Positions 1-8,015 of a stretch of 64,000 bases of DNA are shown here, piece after piece. Position 1 is the first letter of the stretch. Every line of letters starts with the position of its first letter. The notes beneath the pieces were generated by a model. It was not told the origin of the DNA and did not search any database. It saw nothing but the letters and a program-made list of their open reading frames with translations. The stretch comes from Saprospiraceae bacterium. Lineage in GTDB: Bacteria > Bacteroidota > Bacteroidia > Chitinophagales > Saprospiraceae. The stretch lies in contig JAHCHX010000004.1 in the NCBI GenBank assembly GCA_026129545.1, positions 232,740 through 296,739 of the forward strand, in the 5' to 3' direction. The position numbers were made by a program, and so were the translations under genes.

Positions 1-2
1 GG

Positions 3-803
3 CCGGGCTTGGACAACAAAATTTTGCTGAGCTGGAACGCGCTCATGGTTTCGGGATATGTGGCAGCGTTCGTCGCGTTGGGCCACGAGGAATACCGGAG
101 TGCCGCGATTCGCAACGTTGACTTTTTGCTCAAAAACTACACGAACGAGCCGCTTGGGAGCCTTCGACATTCCACCGCTCAACGCGATGCCTTCTTGGAG
201 GACTATGCCTACTTCATCGCCGCGCTGACGGATTTGTACCAAATCACCTTCGATGTCAAGTATTTGCAAATCGCCGAGAAATACACGGCGTATGTTTTGA
301 GTTATTTCCACGACCCGGCGACTGGACTGTTTTTCTTCACCGATTCGAACCAGTCGGATATCATTTTGAGAAAAAAAGACCTCTACGACAACGCAACGCC
401 TTCTGGCAACAGCACCATGGCGCACAACCTCCAACGGCTCGGCATCTTGCTTGCTCACAGTGAATGGCGAACAAAGGCATCTGCCATGTTGCAAACCATG
501 CGCGACGCGTTGACACGTTACCCCCTTTCATTCGAGCGTTGGGCAGCGGCCACTATGAACGAGGTGTACCCGATGCACGAGATTGCGGTGGTGGGCGACA
601 ACGCGCAAGAAAAAGCCTTGAACATTCAACGTGTTTTTTTGCCCAACAAAGTAATCGCTGCCAGCGCAACGCTCGACGACACGTTGCCCCTGCTCGCCGG
701 AAAAATGGGCAACACGGAGTCGCTGATTTATGTCTGCCGCGATTTTGCCTGCCAGCGACCAGTGTCGGATATGAGCGAATTTCGCCAAATAGTGCGTCCG
801 TGA
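3..803 (+). CDS. YyaL-like thioredoxin-domain protein, C-terminal part (5' end outside window)
   Basis: The reading frame is already open at the window edge, so only the last ~266 residues are present. The segment starts with LDNKILLSWNALM, which matches the conserved core of the YyaL/SSP411 family (N-terminal thioredoxin-like DUF255 domain followed by an alpha/alpha-barrel resembling glycosidases). The thioredoxin domain, normally at the N-terminus of a ~680-residue protein, must lie upstream of the window. The visible part is helical and also contains DNATPSGNS, another family-typical motif. The biochemical role of the family is not settled. It ends 43 bp before the PorP/SprF-like gene on the same strand, but nothing functional links the two. 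Confidence 0.8.
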   Translation, partial: PGLDNKILLSWNALMVSGYVAAFVALGHEEYRSAAIRNVDFLLKNYTNEPLGSLRHSTAQRDAFLEDYAYFIAALTDLYQITFDVKYLQIAEKYTAYVLSYFHDPATGLFFFTDSNQSDIILRKKDLYDNATPSGNSTMAHNLQRLGILLAHSEWRTKASAMLQTMRDALTRYPLSFERWAAATMNEVYPMHEIAVVGDNAQEKALNIQRVFLPNKVIAASATLDDTLPLLAGKMGNTESLIYVCRDFACQRPVSDMSEFRQIVRP

Positions 804-846
804 TAAAAAAACCGTACTTTCACGCAGTCCTTAAACCGACAAAGGC

Positions 847-1818
847 ATGAAACGCTACTTTACACCTATATTATTATGGTATGCGGTCAGCTTGTCTGCT
901 CAGCAGTTTCCGCAGTACAGCCTTTACATGCTCAATCCATACACATACAATCCAGCCTACGCGGGTTTGGAAAACACCTTGGTGGCCAATGGGGCATATC
1001 GCCAGCAATGGTCAAGTCTCGAAGGAGCGCCCGTCACTGCGCACTTCAACGCGCATTTGCCCTTGTTTGTCATCAGCAGTGGGGTAGGCCTGAAAGTGGA
1101 GAACGACCTCATCGGCGCACATCGCACCACTTCGGCACTACTGAGCTACAATTATCAGATGGAATTGAGCCGCACCACCCTGCTCTCCGTAGGGCTTAGT
1201 GCTGGCTACATGCAGTACGCCCTCGATGGCACGAAACTCCGAGCGCCCGATGGGGTGTACGAGCCTTTTGGCTTCAACCACAATGACCCCAATCTGCCGG
1301 AAGGCAAAGTCAATGCCGGAACGCCATTGTTGGAAGCAGGTGTTTTTCTGCAAATGAAAAGACTTCAAATGGGGGCATCCATGCAGCCCGCTTTCGCCCC
1401 CGTCCTGAGTGTCTCCAGCAACAACAACCTCAAAATTGAGCCGACACAACATTATTTCTTCACTGCTGCCTACACGCTGGAAGCCGGAAGATATTTGGCC
1501 GTTCGGCCTTCGGCGGTGGTCAAAACAGATTTTGTAGAAACTCAGATGGAGATTTCTACCGTTTTACAGTGGAATGAAAATATATTTGCGGGCGCTTCGT
1601 TTAGGGGCTTTGGCAACAATGACCGAGATGCCGCGGTCGTCATAGCGGGCCTGAAGATTAACGAAAAGACCACTTTGGGCTATTCTTTCGATATCCCACT
1701 TTCCCCTTTAAGTGCAGCCAATCGGGGCAGTCATGAGCTGCTTTTGCGTTATAGTCTTGATAAGCCAATTGGGGCAGGCAAACTCCCCCCAATCATTTAC
1801 AACCCCCGTTTCCTTTGA
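847..1818 (+). CDS. PorP/SprF family type IX secretion system outer-membrane protein
   Basis: 323 residues with a cleavable signal peptide (cleavage probably after SLSA) followed by QFPQYSLYMLNPYTYNPAYAG-type sequence; the YMLNP...NPAYAG signature is the hallmark of PorP/SprF proteins. The rest alternates short beta strands and turns, as in a beta-barrel, and the length is normal for the family (~300-340). In Flavobacterium SprF is needed to deliver the adhesin SprB to the surface, and PorP is a T9SS component in Porphyromonas. Here it lies directly upstream of gldK, the same neighbourhood as porP-porK in other Bacteroidota, which supports assignment to the secretion machine rather than to a stand-alone adhesin partner. 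Whether it is the PorP or an SprF paralogue cannot be told from sequence alone. Confidence 0.9.
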   Translation: MKRYFTPILLWYAVSLSAQQFPQYSLYMLNPYTYNPAYAGLENTLVANGAYRQQWSSLEGAPVTAHFNAHLPLFVISSGVGLKVENDLIGAHRTTSALLSYNYQMELSRTTLLSVGLSAGYMQYALDGTKLRAPDGVYEPFGFNHNDPNLPEGKVNAGTPLLEAGVFLQMKRLQMGASMQPAFAPVLSVSSNNNLKIEPTQHYFFTAAYTLEAGRYLAVRPSAVVKTDFVETQMEISTVLQWNENIFAGASFRGFGNNDRDAAVVIAGLKINEKTTLGYSFDIPLSPLSAANRGSHELLLRYSLDKPIGAGKLPPIIYNPRFL

Positions 1819-2006
1819 GACAGAAAAAAGTTTCGGCACTGAATTTGCGAAACGATGCGCCGCCGTATAACAAATATTTGTTGGTGGCGACGAAAATTTG
1901 GTGTGTTTGTGCGTGTTAAAATAATCTGGCACAGATACGCTTAGTTGTTAAAAAATCGTTCGTCAGGGTCAAAAAACAGCAGTTGACCAATTTTATTTGG
2001 AATTGC

Positions 2007-2038
2007 TTGTTGCAAGAAATTTAATCTCTCTATCTTTA
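2007..2038 (+). promoter_or_regulatory. Bacteroidota-type promoter upstream of gldK
   Basis: TTGTTG at 2007-2012, an 18-bp spacer, and TATCTTTA at 2031-2038 fit the Bacteroidota primary-sigma consensus (TTG...TAnnTTTG) with one mismatch in the -7 box. The predicted start would lie near 2045 and leave a ~45-nt leader before the gldK ATG. Sequence match only. Confidence 0.45.
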
Positions 2039-2089
2039 CGACCACTTTTTCCAAACCGAACATTTAAGTTGGATAACACGGGTGTTAAC

Positions 2090-3340
2090 ATGAAAAAACT
2101 ACAGAATTCACTTCTGCTCCTACTCTTCCTCGCGGCCTTGGCCGCTTCCTGCGGTCGCAAAGAGAGCGGCCAATTGCTCGGCGTACAAGACAGGCCGAAA
2201 TGGAAAGGCATCAATCCTTACGGCATGGTTTATGTCCCTTCCGGCACATTGCACATCGGCACGGGCGATGAAGACCTCAGCAGACAATTGGTGGCTCGTC
2301 CAAAGTCCATCTCCATTCAGGGCTTCTTTATGGACGACACCGAAATCACCAACAATGAGTATCGTCAATTTGTCCAGTGGGTCACCGACTCATTGGCGCA
2401 TGAAGCGCTCCAACATTATGTTGAAGACGACAATAACAGTGGCGATAGACAGCGGATTGATTGGGAAATGGACATTGACTGGGAAGACGAGGATGGCACC
2501 CTCGAAAATCTCTACTACCAAGGCAATGAGCGTTTTTCCGGCCGCAAAGAGATAGATGTCTCCAAGCTCGTGTTCGAGTATCAATGGTACGACTGGCAAC
2601 GCGCAGCGCACGACCGCAACAGCAACCGCACTAGCCACATCCACAAAGAGAAAATCAAGATTTACCCTGACACCTTGTGCTGGATTCGAGACTATGCCTA
2701 CTCGTACAATGAGCCGATGACTCGGAACTATTTCTGGCACCCCGCTTTCGACGACTATCCCGTCGTGGGTGTCAACTGGAAAATGGCAAAAGCCTTCTGC
2801 TACTGGCGCAGCAAAATCTGGGATATGTACTCAGAGACAGAAGTCAACACGGAGGACTTCCGTCTTCCCACCGAACACGAGTGGGAATATGCCGCACGGG
2901 GCGGTCGCGCAGGCGCGCCGTATCCTTGGGGCGCTTATTACACTCGCAACGCAAAAGGCTGCCTTTTGGCTAATTTCAAGCCCGGACGTGGCAACTATCC
3001 AGAAGATGGTGGCCTTTATACGGTGAAAGCTGATGCCTACTACCCGAATGACTACGGGCTGTATTGCATGGCGGGCAATGTGGCCGAATGGACTGAAACG
3101 GCTTATTATGAGAACGCCTACTCGTTCGTTCACGATTTGAACCCGGACATTCGCTATGATGCGAAAGACGAAGATAACCCAACCGACAAGCGTAAAGTGA
3201 TTCGCGGCGGCTCTTGGAAAGATGTTGCTTTCTTCCTCCGCACAGGCACCCGCGCTTGGGAATATCAAGACACCACGAAATGCTACATTGGCTTCCGTTG
3301 TGTCCTTACTTTCCTCGGTCGTTCCATCAACGACTTCTAA
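2090..3340 (+). CDS. gldK: Gliding motility / T9SS lipoprotein GldK (PorK)
   Basis: 416 residues from the ATG at 2090. This start is preferred over an in-frame one 93 bp upstream because it begins a lipoprotein signal (MKKLQNSLLLL...LAASC, lipidated Cys21). The mature part is a formylglycine-generating-enzyme (FGE/sulfatase-modifying) fold: YVPSGTLHIGTGDED near the start, MDDTEITNNEYRQF, RLPTEHEWEYAARGG, and the terminal VIRGGSW...RTGTRAWE and GFRCV motifs. GldK is the outer-membrane lipoprotein that with GldN forms the periplasmic ring of the type IX secretion system. It is followed by gldL, gldM and gldN in the canonical order, but after an unusually long gap containing a hairpin terminator and a second promoter-like box. 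Confidence 0.95.
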   Translation: MKKLQNSLLLLLFLAALAASCGRKESGQLLGVQDRPKWKGINPYGMVYVPSGTLHIGTGDEDLSRQLVARPKSISIQGFFMDDTEITNNEYRQFVQWVTDSLAHEALQHYVEDDNNSGDRQRIDWEMDIDWEDEDGTLENLYYQGNERFSGRKEIDVSKLVFEYQWYDWQRAAHDRNSNRTSHIHKEKIKIYPDTLCWIRDYAYSYNEPMTRNYFWHPAFDDYPVVGVNWKMAKAFCYWRSKIWDMYSETEVNTEDFRLPTEHEWEYAARGGRAGAPYPWGAYYTRNAKGCLLANFKPGRGNYPEDGGLYTVKADAYYPNDYGLYCMAGNVAEWTETAYYENAYSFVHDLNPDIRYDAKDEDNPTDKRKVIRGGSWKDVAFFLRTGTRAWEYQDTTKCYIGFRCVLTFLGRSINDF

Positions 3341-3356
3341 TCAACGAGGGCAGCAC

Positions 3357-3430
3357 AAAGGGCAAAAAGCAAGAAAAAAACGCAAACAACAAAATTTATA
3401 TGCGGTTCTTGCGTTTTGCCCTTTGTTTTT
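3357..3430 (+). terminator. Strong hairpin terminator after gldK
   Basis: Arms 3357-3375 and 3406-3424 pair over 19 bases with one mismatch and are followed by GTTTTT. This is one of the clearest intrinsic terminators in the window. It sits 17 bp after the gldK stop, inside what is usually a continuous gldKLMN operon. Confidence 0.75.
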
Positions 3431-3682
3431 CAGACACTTATGCGAGAGCAAACGCTTCCCTCATTTTTATTCCAGAACATATCAAATCAGTCAGGGGAAA
3501 TCGAAATCTACCTTTCTGCTGTTTGCTAATTGCGGACAGTTTTGGAAAGAAGTTTTCACGTTGCCCTAAGTTTTCATCGAATAAGTTTTGAGGCGATTAC
3601 TACTTTTGCGTCGTTTTTCGCTAAAACTCTTTTCACAAGTTCAAGGATTAACCTTTCGTAAACTGCTAAAAGTTTAAAAACA
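3431..3682 (+). promoter_or_regulatory. gldL upstream region with TACTTTTG -7 box
   Basis: A perfect Bacteroidota -7 box (TACTTTTG) lies at 3601-3608, 75 bp before the gldL ATG, but no TTG at the usual 17-23-bp spacing is seen, so the -33 element is weak or absent. No ORF in the rest of the ~250-bp stretch resembles a gene; the six-frame ORFs there have no start context and no recognisable family. Confidence 0.35.
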
Positions 3683-4276
3683 ATGAGTTTCGTCAAGACC
3701 AAGTCTTTCAAGTACTTCAAGAACCTTCTCATCGGTATTGGTGCTTCCATCGTGCTTATGGGCGCTCTTTTCAAATTGGAAAGCTGGCCCTTCGCATCCG
3801 AACTGCTCATCGTGGGTCTGACCACAGAGGCAATTATCTTCCTCTTTCTTGGCCTTATCGGCCCAGAACCAGACTTCTACTGGCAAAAACTGTACCCCGG
3901 CCTCGATGACTACCACGCTCATCTTCAGCCTTTGACGGCTGGTCCCACCAACAATGTTCCAGAAGTAGCTCCTCTGCACGGCGACGTGGTAGAGCGCCAG
4001 CTCGGTGGCATGTTGACAGAATTGCAGTCCATGTCTAAAAGCATGGCAGCATTGAAATCTTTGCAAGAAGTTGATTTCTCGGGCACTTCCGAGCAAATCA
4101 AGAGCATGAGCAACTTCTACACGAAGATGAATGAAGCAATGTCTGACATGGCCAAGTCCGCAGAAGACGTGAAATCTTACAAAGACCAGCTGACAGCCTT
4201 GAATAAAAATCTTGGCTCGCTCAACACTGTGTACGGCAATATGCTGGCTGCAATGGCCAACATCGGTCGCCAGTAA
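3683..4276 (+). CDS. gldL: Gliding motility / T9SS motor protein GldL (PorL)
   Basis: 197 residues. Two transmembrane helices near the N-terminus (around residues 13-35 and 43-62: GIGASIVLMGALFKLE and IVGLTTEAIIFLFLGLIG) are followed by a long soluble helical region rich in Met, Ser and Lys. The first helix contains the conserved Lys-Leu-Glu of the GldL family, and a Glu lies in the second helix, both needed for proton-driven rotation in studied homologues. GldL forms the inner-membrane motor with GldM that powers type IX secretion and gliding. The gene is shorter than the Flavobacterium form (~215), mainly in the cytoplasmic tail. It precedes gldM by 86 bp. Confidence 0.95.
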   Translation: MSFVKTKSFKYFKNLLIGIGASIVLMGALFKLESWPFASELLIVGLTTEAIIFLFLGLIGPEPDFYWQKLYPGLDDYHAHLQPLTAGPTNNVPEVAPLHGDVVERQLGGMLTELQSMSKSMAALKSLQEVDFSGTSEQIKSMSNFYTKMNEAMSDMAKSAEDVKSYKDQLTALNKNLGSLNTVYGNMLAAMANIGRQ

Positions 4277-4362
4277 AACTGAGGGTGGTGGGTACTTCAA
4301 ATCCGGATAGTTCCTGCCTCATCTTTAACCAACAACGCTCACAATCAAAAAAGTAAAGACTT

Positions 4363-5886
4363 ATGTCAATACCAAAGGAGCCGCGGCAGCTGATGATCAA
4401 CCTCATGTATCTGGTGTTGACCGCGCTATTGGCACTCAACGTGTCTGCCGAGGTAATGAATGCCTTCTTCTCTTTGGACAAAGGGATGAAAACAAGTGGT
4501 GACATTGTGGACAACAACAACAATGCAATGCTTACGGGCATTTCGGCCACTGCTTCTGCTTATCCAACAGAAAAGAACAAGGAGCTGGAATCAAAAGCCA
4601 ACGAAGCACAGCGCATCGGTCAAGATTTCGTCAAATACATCGACGGTGTCAGGGCAAAGCTTTTCGATGTCGCCAAAGGCCCATCTAAGGCAGACCCAAC
4701 CATTCCGCAAGATATTCGCAACAAAGACGTGACAACCAACCTCTTCATCAATGAAGGGCTTGGCAACGAGATCGAAGCGAAAATCAAGGAGACCCGTGAA
4801 AAGCTGCTCGCCCTTACTGGCAATGACCCAGAGGTAGCAAAGAGCCTGCCGCTCAACGTGGAGCCATTGCCTGAAAATACCAAAATGAAAAATTGGGCAG
4901 AACTTAAGTTCAAGCAAATGCCAGTTGCAGCATGTTTCCCGCTCTTGGGCAAAATGCAAACCGATGCCAAGAGCTCGACCTCTGCCATTATGAACTGGGC
5001 AGCAGACCAGATGGGTAAAGTTGAAATCAAATTCGACGCATTCCAGCCTGCCGTCTCTGCCGAAAAAAGCTACGTCATCCAAGGCGAGAAATACGCAGCC
5101 GATATTTTCTTGAGCGCGTATAGCACTTCTGCCGACAACGTGAGCATCTCTGTGAATGGCAGTTCATTGCCAGTAAAAGAAGGCCTTGCTCACTTTGAGA
5201 CTACTGCCAGTGGTCTGGGTGAAAAAACGTATAGCGTCAGCATCAACGTCAAAAACCCGCTCACGGGCGACGTGAAGAACTACACCAAGCAATTCAAGTA
5301 TGAAGTCGGTCAGCGTTCCATTGCTGTCCAGTTGGACAAAATGAACGTGTTCTACATTGGCGTGGAAAACCCGATTTCCGTCTCTGCTGCGGGTGTTTCT
5401 TCCAACGACCTAAAAGTGAGTGGTTCAGGCGTGAGCGTCGCAAGTAAAGGTGGAGGTCACTATATCGTGACTGCGACCACCCCCACAAACGATGCAACCA
5501 TCACGGTATCCGCTCCGGGGGTCTCCCAAACGTTCAAGTATCGCGTGAAACGTATTCCTGACCCTGTCCCGATGCTTGGCGCACGCCATCGCAGCAAGTC
5601 CATGGGTAATGGCGAGTTCAAAGCTCAAAGCTTTGTTGATGCTGTGTTGGAAAACTTCGACTTTGAGGCTCGTTGCGAAATTGTTGGCTTTGAGGTCACT
5701 TATCTGCCCAAGCGTCAAGACCCAATCAGCCGCGTAAATGGTGGCAAACGTTTTACGGGTGACGTGCAAGCTTTGGTGAATCAGGCCAAACCCGGCGACA
5801 GTTATTTCTTCGACGACATCAAGTGCAAATGCCCAGGCGATGCCGCTGCTCGTAACATCGGTGGTCTTGCCTTCAAGATTCAGTGA
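4363..5886 (+). CDS. gldM: Gliding motility / T9SS periplasmic shaft protein GldM (PorM)
   Basis: 507 residues. The N-terminus MSIPKEPRQLMINLMYLVL continues into a single transmembrane helix (TALLALNVSAEVMNAFF), the standard GldM start, followed by a helical region and then Ig-like beta domains (from about residue 230), which in structures of GldM/PorM form the periplasmic shaft that joins the GldL motor to the GldK/GldN ring. Length is typical (~510). The C-terminal domain retains the conserved FDFEARCEIVGFEVTYLPKR region. It lies between gldL and gldN on the same strand, and a hairpin sits in the 94-bp gap before gldN. Confidence 0.96.
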   Translation: MSIPKEPRQLMINLMYLVLTALLALNVSAEVMNAFFSLDKGMKTSGDIVDNNNNAMLTGISATASAYPTEKNKELESKANEAQRIGQDFVKYIDGVRAKLFDVAKGPSKADPTIPQDIRNKDVTTNLFINEGLGNEIEAKIKETREKLLALTGNDPEVAKSLPLNVEPLPENTKMKNWAELKFKQMPVAACFPLLGKMQTDAKSSTSAIMNWAADQMGKVEIKFDAFQPAVSAEKSYVIQGEKYAADIFLSAYSTSADNVSISVNGSSLPVKEGLAHFETTASGLGEKTYSVSINVKNPLTGDVKNYTKQFKYEVGQRSIAVQLDKMNVFYIGVENPISVSAAGVSSNDLKVSGSGVSVASKGGGHYIVTATTPTNDATITVSAPGVSQTFKYRVKRIPDPVPMLGARHRSKSMGNGEFKAQSFVDAVLENFDFEARCEIVGFEVTYLPKRQDPISRVNGGKRFTGDVQALVNQAKPGDSYFFDDIKCKCPGDAAARNIGGLAFKIQ

Positions 5887-5894
5887 AGTAAATT

Positions 5895-5940
5895 GGCTTC
5901 AGTCGTATCTTGAAAGATAGGGCTGAAGCCAGTTAAATTG
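5895..5940 (+). terminator. Hairpin between gldM and gldN
   Basis: GGCTTCAG (5895-5902) pairs with CTGAAGCC (5933-5940), with an inner TATCTT/AAGATA stem. No clear T-run follows, so it may attenuate transcription, or stabilise or help process the gldM message, rather than end the operon. Confidence 0.5.
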
Positions 5941-5980
5941 CTAAACACATCATCTGCTAATCAACCCACCTCTGCGAGTC

Positions 5981-6862
5981 ATGCAAACTTTAATTAAATG
6001 GACTTGCCTGTGCCTGCTGACGCTCCTTTCGACGACCGTTCTGCACGCTCAGTATCCCGAAGAAATCGAAGTGAACACCGAAGAAGTAACCATGGAAGAC
6101 CCGAGCGATGCCCCGCTCGACGAAGTGGTGAAAAAAGACATCATGCAGCAGCGCCGCGTGTTGGCCTATCAACCCGTGCGCGAGAGCGACATCTTCTGGG
6201 AGAAACGGATATGGCGCATCATTGACGTGCGCGAAAAAATGAACCTTCCTTTCGCATACCCAGAGGAACCTTTCTTCAAGCTGCTATCCGATGCCGCTAC
6301 GAAAGGTGATTTGCCGGTGTATGCTATTGACGGGACGGACAAGTTCAATAAGCGCATGAGTACCGACGACGTACTTTCCATGCTTTCCAAAACAGACACG
6401 GTTGTCACTTTTGACCCGGAAACCTACGAGGAAAAAGTGCAAATCGTCCGCAACGACATCAACTGGGAAGACGTGAAGCGTTTCCGCGTGAAGGAGGTGT
6501 GGTTCTTTGACAAAGAGACCTCCACGCTCCAAGTGCGTATTCTAGGCATTGCTCCTTTGATTGACGTAAAAGACAACGAGGGCAATTTCCGCTTCGAGAA
6601 GCCGATGTTCTGGGTTTATTATCCCCACGCCCGTGAGTTGTTTGCTCGCCACCGCGTGTTCACGATGGGCGGCAACACCAATGCCACCATCTCGTGGGAA
6701 GACCTCTTTGAAATGCGCTACTTCGCTAGCTACATCTACAAAGAGTCGAACGTTTATGACCGCAAATTGGAACAGTACCTTCAAGGGGTTGACCTGTTGA
6801 TGGAGTCTGAAAAAATCAAAAATGAGATTTTCAACTTCGAGCACGACCTCTGGCAGTATTGA
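5981..6862 (+). CDS. gldN: Gliding motility / T9SS periplasmic ring protein GldN (PorN)
   Basis: 293 residues with a signal peptide (MQTLIKWTCLCLLTLLSTTVLHAQ). The mature part carries the family-typical sequence ESDIFWEKRIWRIIDVREKMN, the LSMLSKTDTV region and VKRFRVKEVWFFDKETSTLQVRILGIAPL, then WVYYPHARELFARHRVF. GldN binds GldK to form the 50-nm periplasmic ring of the type IX secretion system. Length is normal. It is last in the gldLMN cluster, and a perfect 34-bp palindrome downstream ends transcription facing the convergent Smr gene. Confidence 0.95.
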   Translation: MQTLIKWTCLCLLTLLSTTVLHAQYPEEIEVNTEEVTMEDPSDAPLDEVVKKDIMQQRRVLAYQPVRESDIFWEKRIWRIIDVREKMNLPFAYPEEPFFKLLSDAATKGDLPVYAIDGTDKFNKRMSTDDVLSMLSKTDTVVTFDPETYEEKVQIVRNDINWEDVKRFRVKEVWFFDKETSTLQVRILGIAPLIDVKDNEGNFRFEKPMFWVYYPHARELFARHRVFTMGGNTNATISWEDLFEMRYFASYIYKESNVYDRKLEQYLQGVDLLMESEKIKNEIFNFEHDLWQY

Positions 6863-6897
6863 TACAAGGGCCTTGGGCCAAACATTATGAACAAAGC

Positions 6898-6931
6898 AAC
6901 GGGGCTTGGTCGAATTCGACCAAGCCCCGTT
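6898..6931. terminator. Bidirectional terminator between gldN and Smr gene
   Basis: A perfect 34-bp palindrome centred on GAATTC, GC-rich in the arms (CGGGGCTTGGTC). It lies between two converging genes, 35 bp from the gldN stop and 17 bp from the stop of the opposite gene, and so can serve both strands. Confidence 0.75.
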
Positions 6932-6948
6932 CTATTTGATGCGATATT

Positions 6949-7995
6949 TCAATCCAACGCAACCTCTGTTGCTCCGTAGCCGTATTTGTGGTGGTATTCG
7001 TTCTTGAACTTTGCCACATGGGGATGTGCTCGCAGATGCGCAGCAACGGCTTCGCGGAGTTTTCCTTCCCCCACGCCATGAATCACAAAAATGCGCGGCA
7101 CGCCGAGCCGCACGGCTTTGTCCAAAAATCGTTCGAAGTGAAGCATTTGAATGCGCAAAATCTCCCCCTTGTCGAGACGAGCGTGGCCGTTCAACAGTTT
7201 TTCGATATGTAAATCGATCTCAGGAATGAAATTGGCGAACTCCTCCACGTTGTAGGCGCTACGGGGGGACGAGTGATGGTGTTGAAACGGCTTAGGCTTC
7301 TTGGCTTTTTGCTGGGTGTAATCCTTCAGGTTGTCAGTAGCCGACATTTGTGGCTCGAAGGAATTGAGCAGTTGGAAATGATGGGCGAGCAGGTTCAGAA
7401 TCGGCACGGTTTGCGCGTTGTTGAAAAATTGTTTTGGACGAATTTTCAAATCATTTTGAAGCGGTTCGTCCAGTCCTGCGGTAGTGATGCGGCGAACGGT
7501 GATGGCTGTTTCCAATGAGTCATTCAGGTCGTCGAGCAGCATATCACCCAATTCGAGCGCCGTTTGTGCCCCTATTTTATCGTCAATGACCAATACATCC
7601 CGAGAAGCCGTGAAAAGGTCGAACTCCAAGAGGAATTCATAACGGGTATCGTTGATGAGCCAAGCCTTGTATCGTGTCACACTCTCGTCGCGCCCCGGCA
7701 TAGGTTCAAAGGCGAGCTGCAAGCCTTTAGGTTTCAGAATGTGATACTGTGCGGTGAGTCTTCGTCGGGGCGGCGGCTCTGGTTTTTTCACCCCGCTGCT
7801 TGGTATGGATTTTGCCGATGTGGATACTGTTTCCGCTTCTTCATTTCTTATCAAATCCTCTTCAAAAGCAGGTATTTCCAAATCGGGGTCATTGTTGAGC
7901 CTTACCTGCAACATGCCTTCGCCCAGTAGCGCCGTAACGGTGCCACCCTCCCCTGTGTAGCGAAAACGAACTTTTGTGCCAATGGCGAAAAGCAT
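6949..7995 (-). CDS. DUF2027 and Smr domain protein
   Basis: 348 residues. The N-terminal part (about 1-75) is a small SH3/KOW-like beta domain (GTKVRFRYTGEGGTVTALLGEGMLQV), a linker follows, then the DUF2027 beta-sandwich (from about residue 85: YHILKPKGLQLAFEP), and the C-terminus (about 255-348) is an Smr domain: EIDLHIEKL near its start and FVIHGVGEGKLREAV as the GxG loop. Smr domains act as nucleases or nucleic-acid binders and occur in MutS2 and in stand-alone proteins; this DUF2027-Smr architecture is widespread in Bacteroidota and not functionally characterised. It is transcribed divergently from the DUF5009 gene, with only 20 bp between the two start codons. Confidence 0.9.
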   Translation of the reverse strand: MLFAIGTKVRFRYTGEGGTVTALLGEGMLQVRLNNDPDLEIPAFEEDLIRNEEAETVSTSAKSIPSSGVKKPEPPPRRRLTAQYHILKPKGLQLAFEPMPGRDESVTRYKAWLINDTRYEFLLEFDLFTASRDVLVIDDKIGAQTALELGDMLLDDLNDSLETAITVRRITTAGLDEPLQNDLKIRPKQFFNNAQTVPILNLLAHHFQLLNSFEPQMSATDNLKDYTQQKAKKPKPFQHHHSSPRSAYNVEEFANFIPEIDLHIEKLLNGHARLDKGEILRIQMLHFERFLDKAVRLGVPRIFVIHGVGEGKLREAVAAHLRAHPHVAKFKNEYHHKYGYGATEVALD

Positions 7996-8015
7996 GGTAC
8001 TAATCTCTTAAACTG

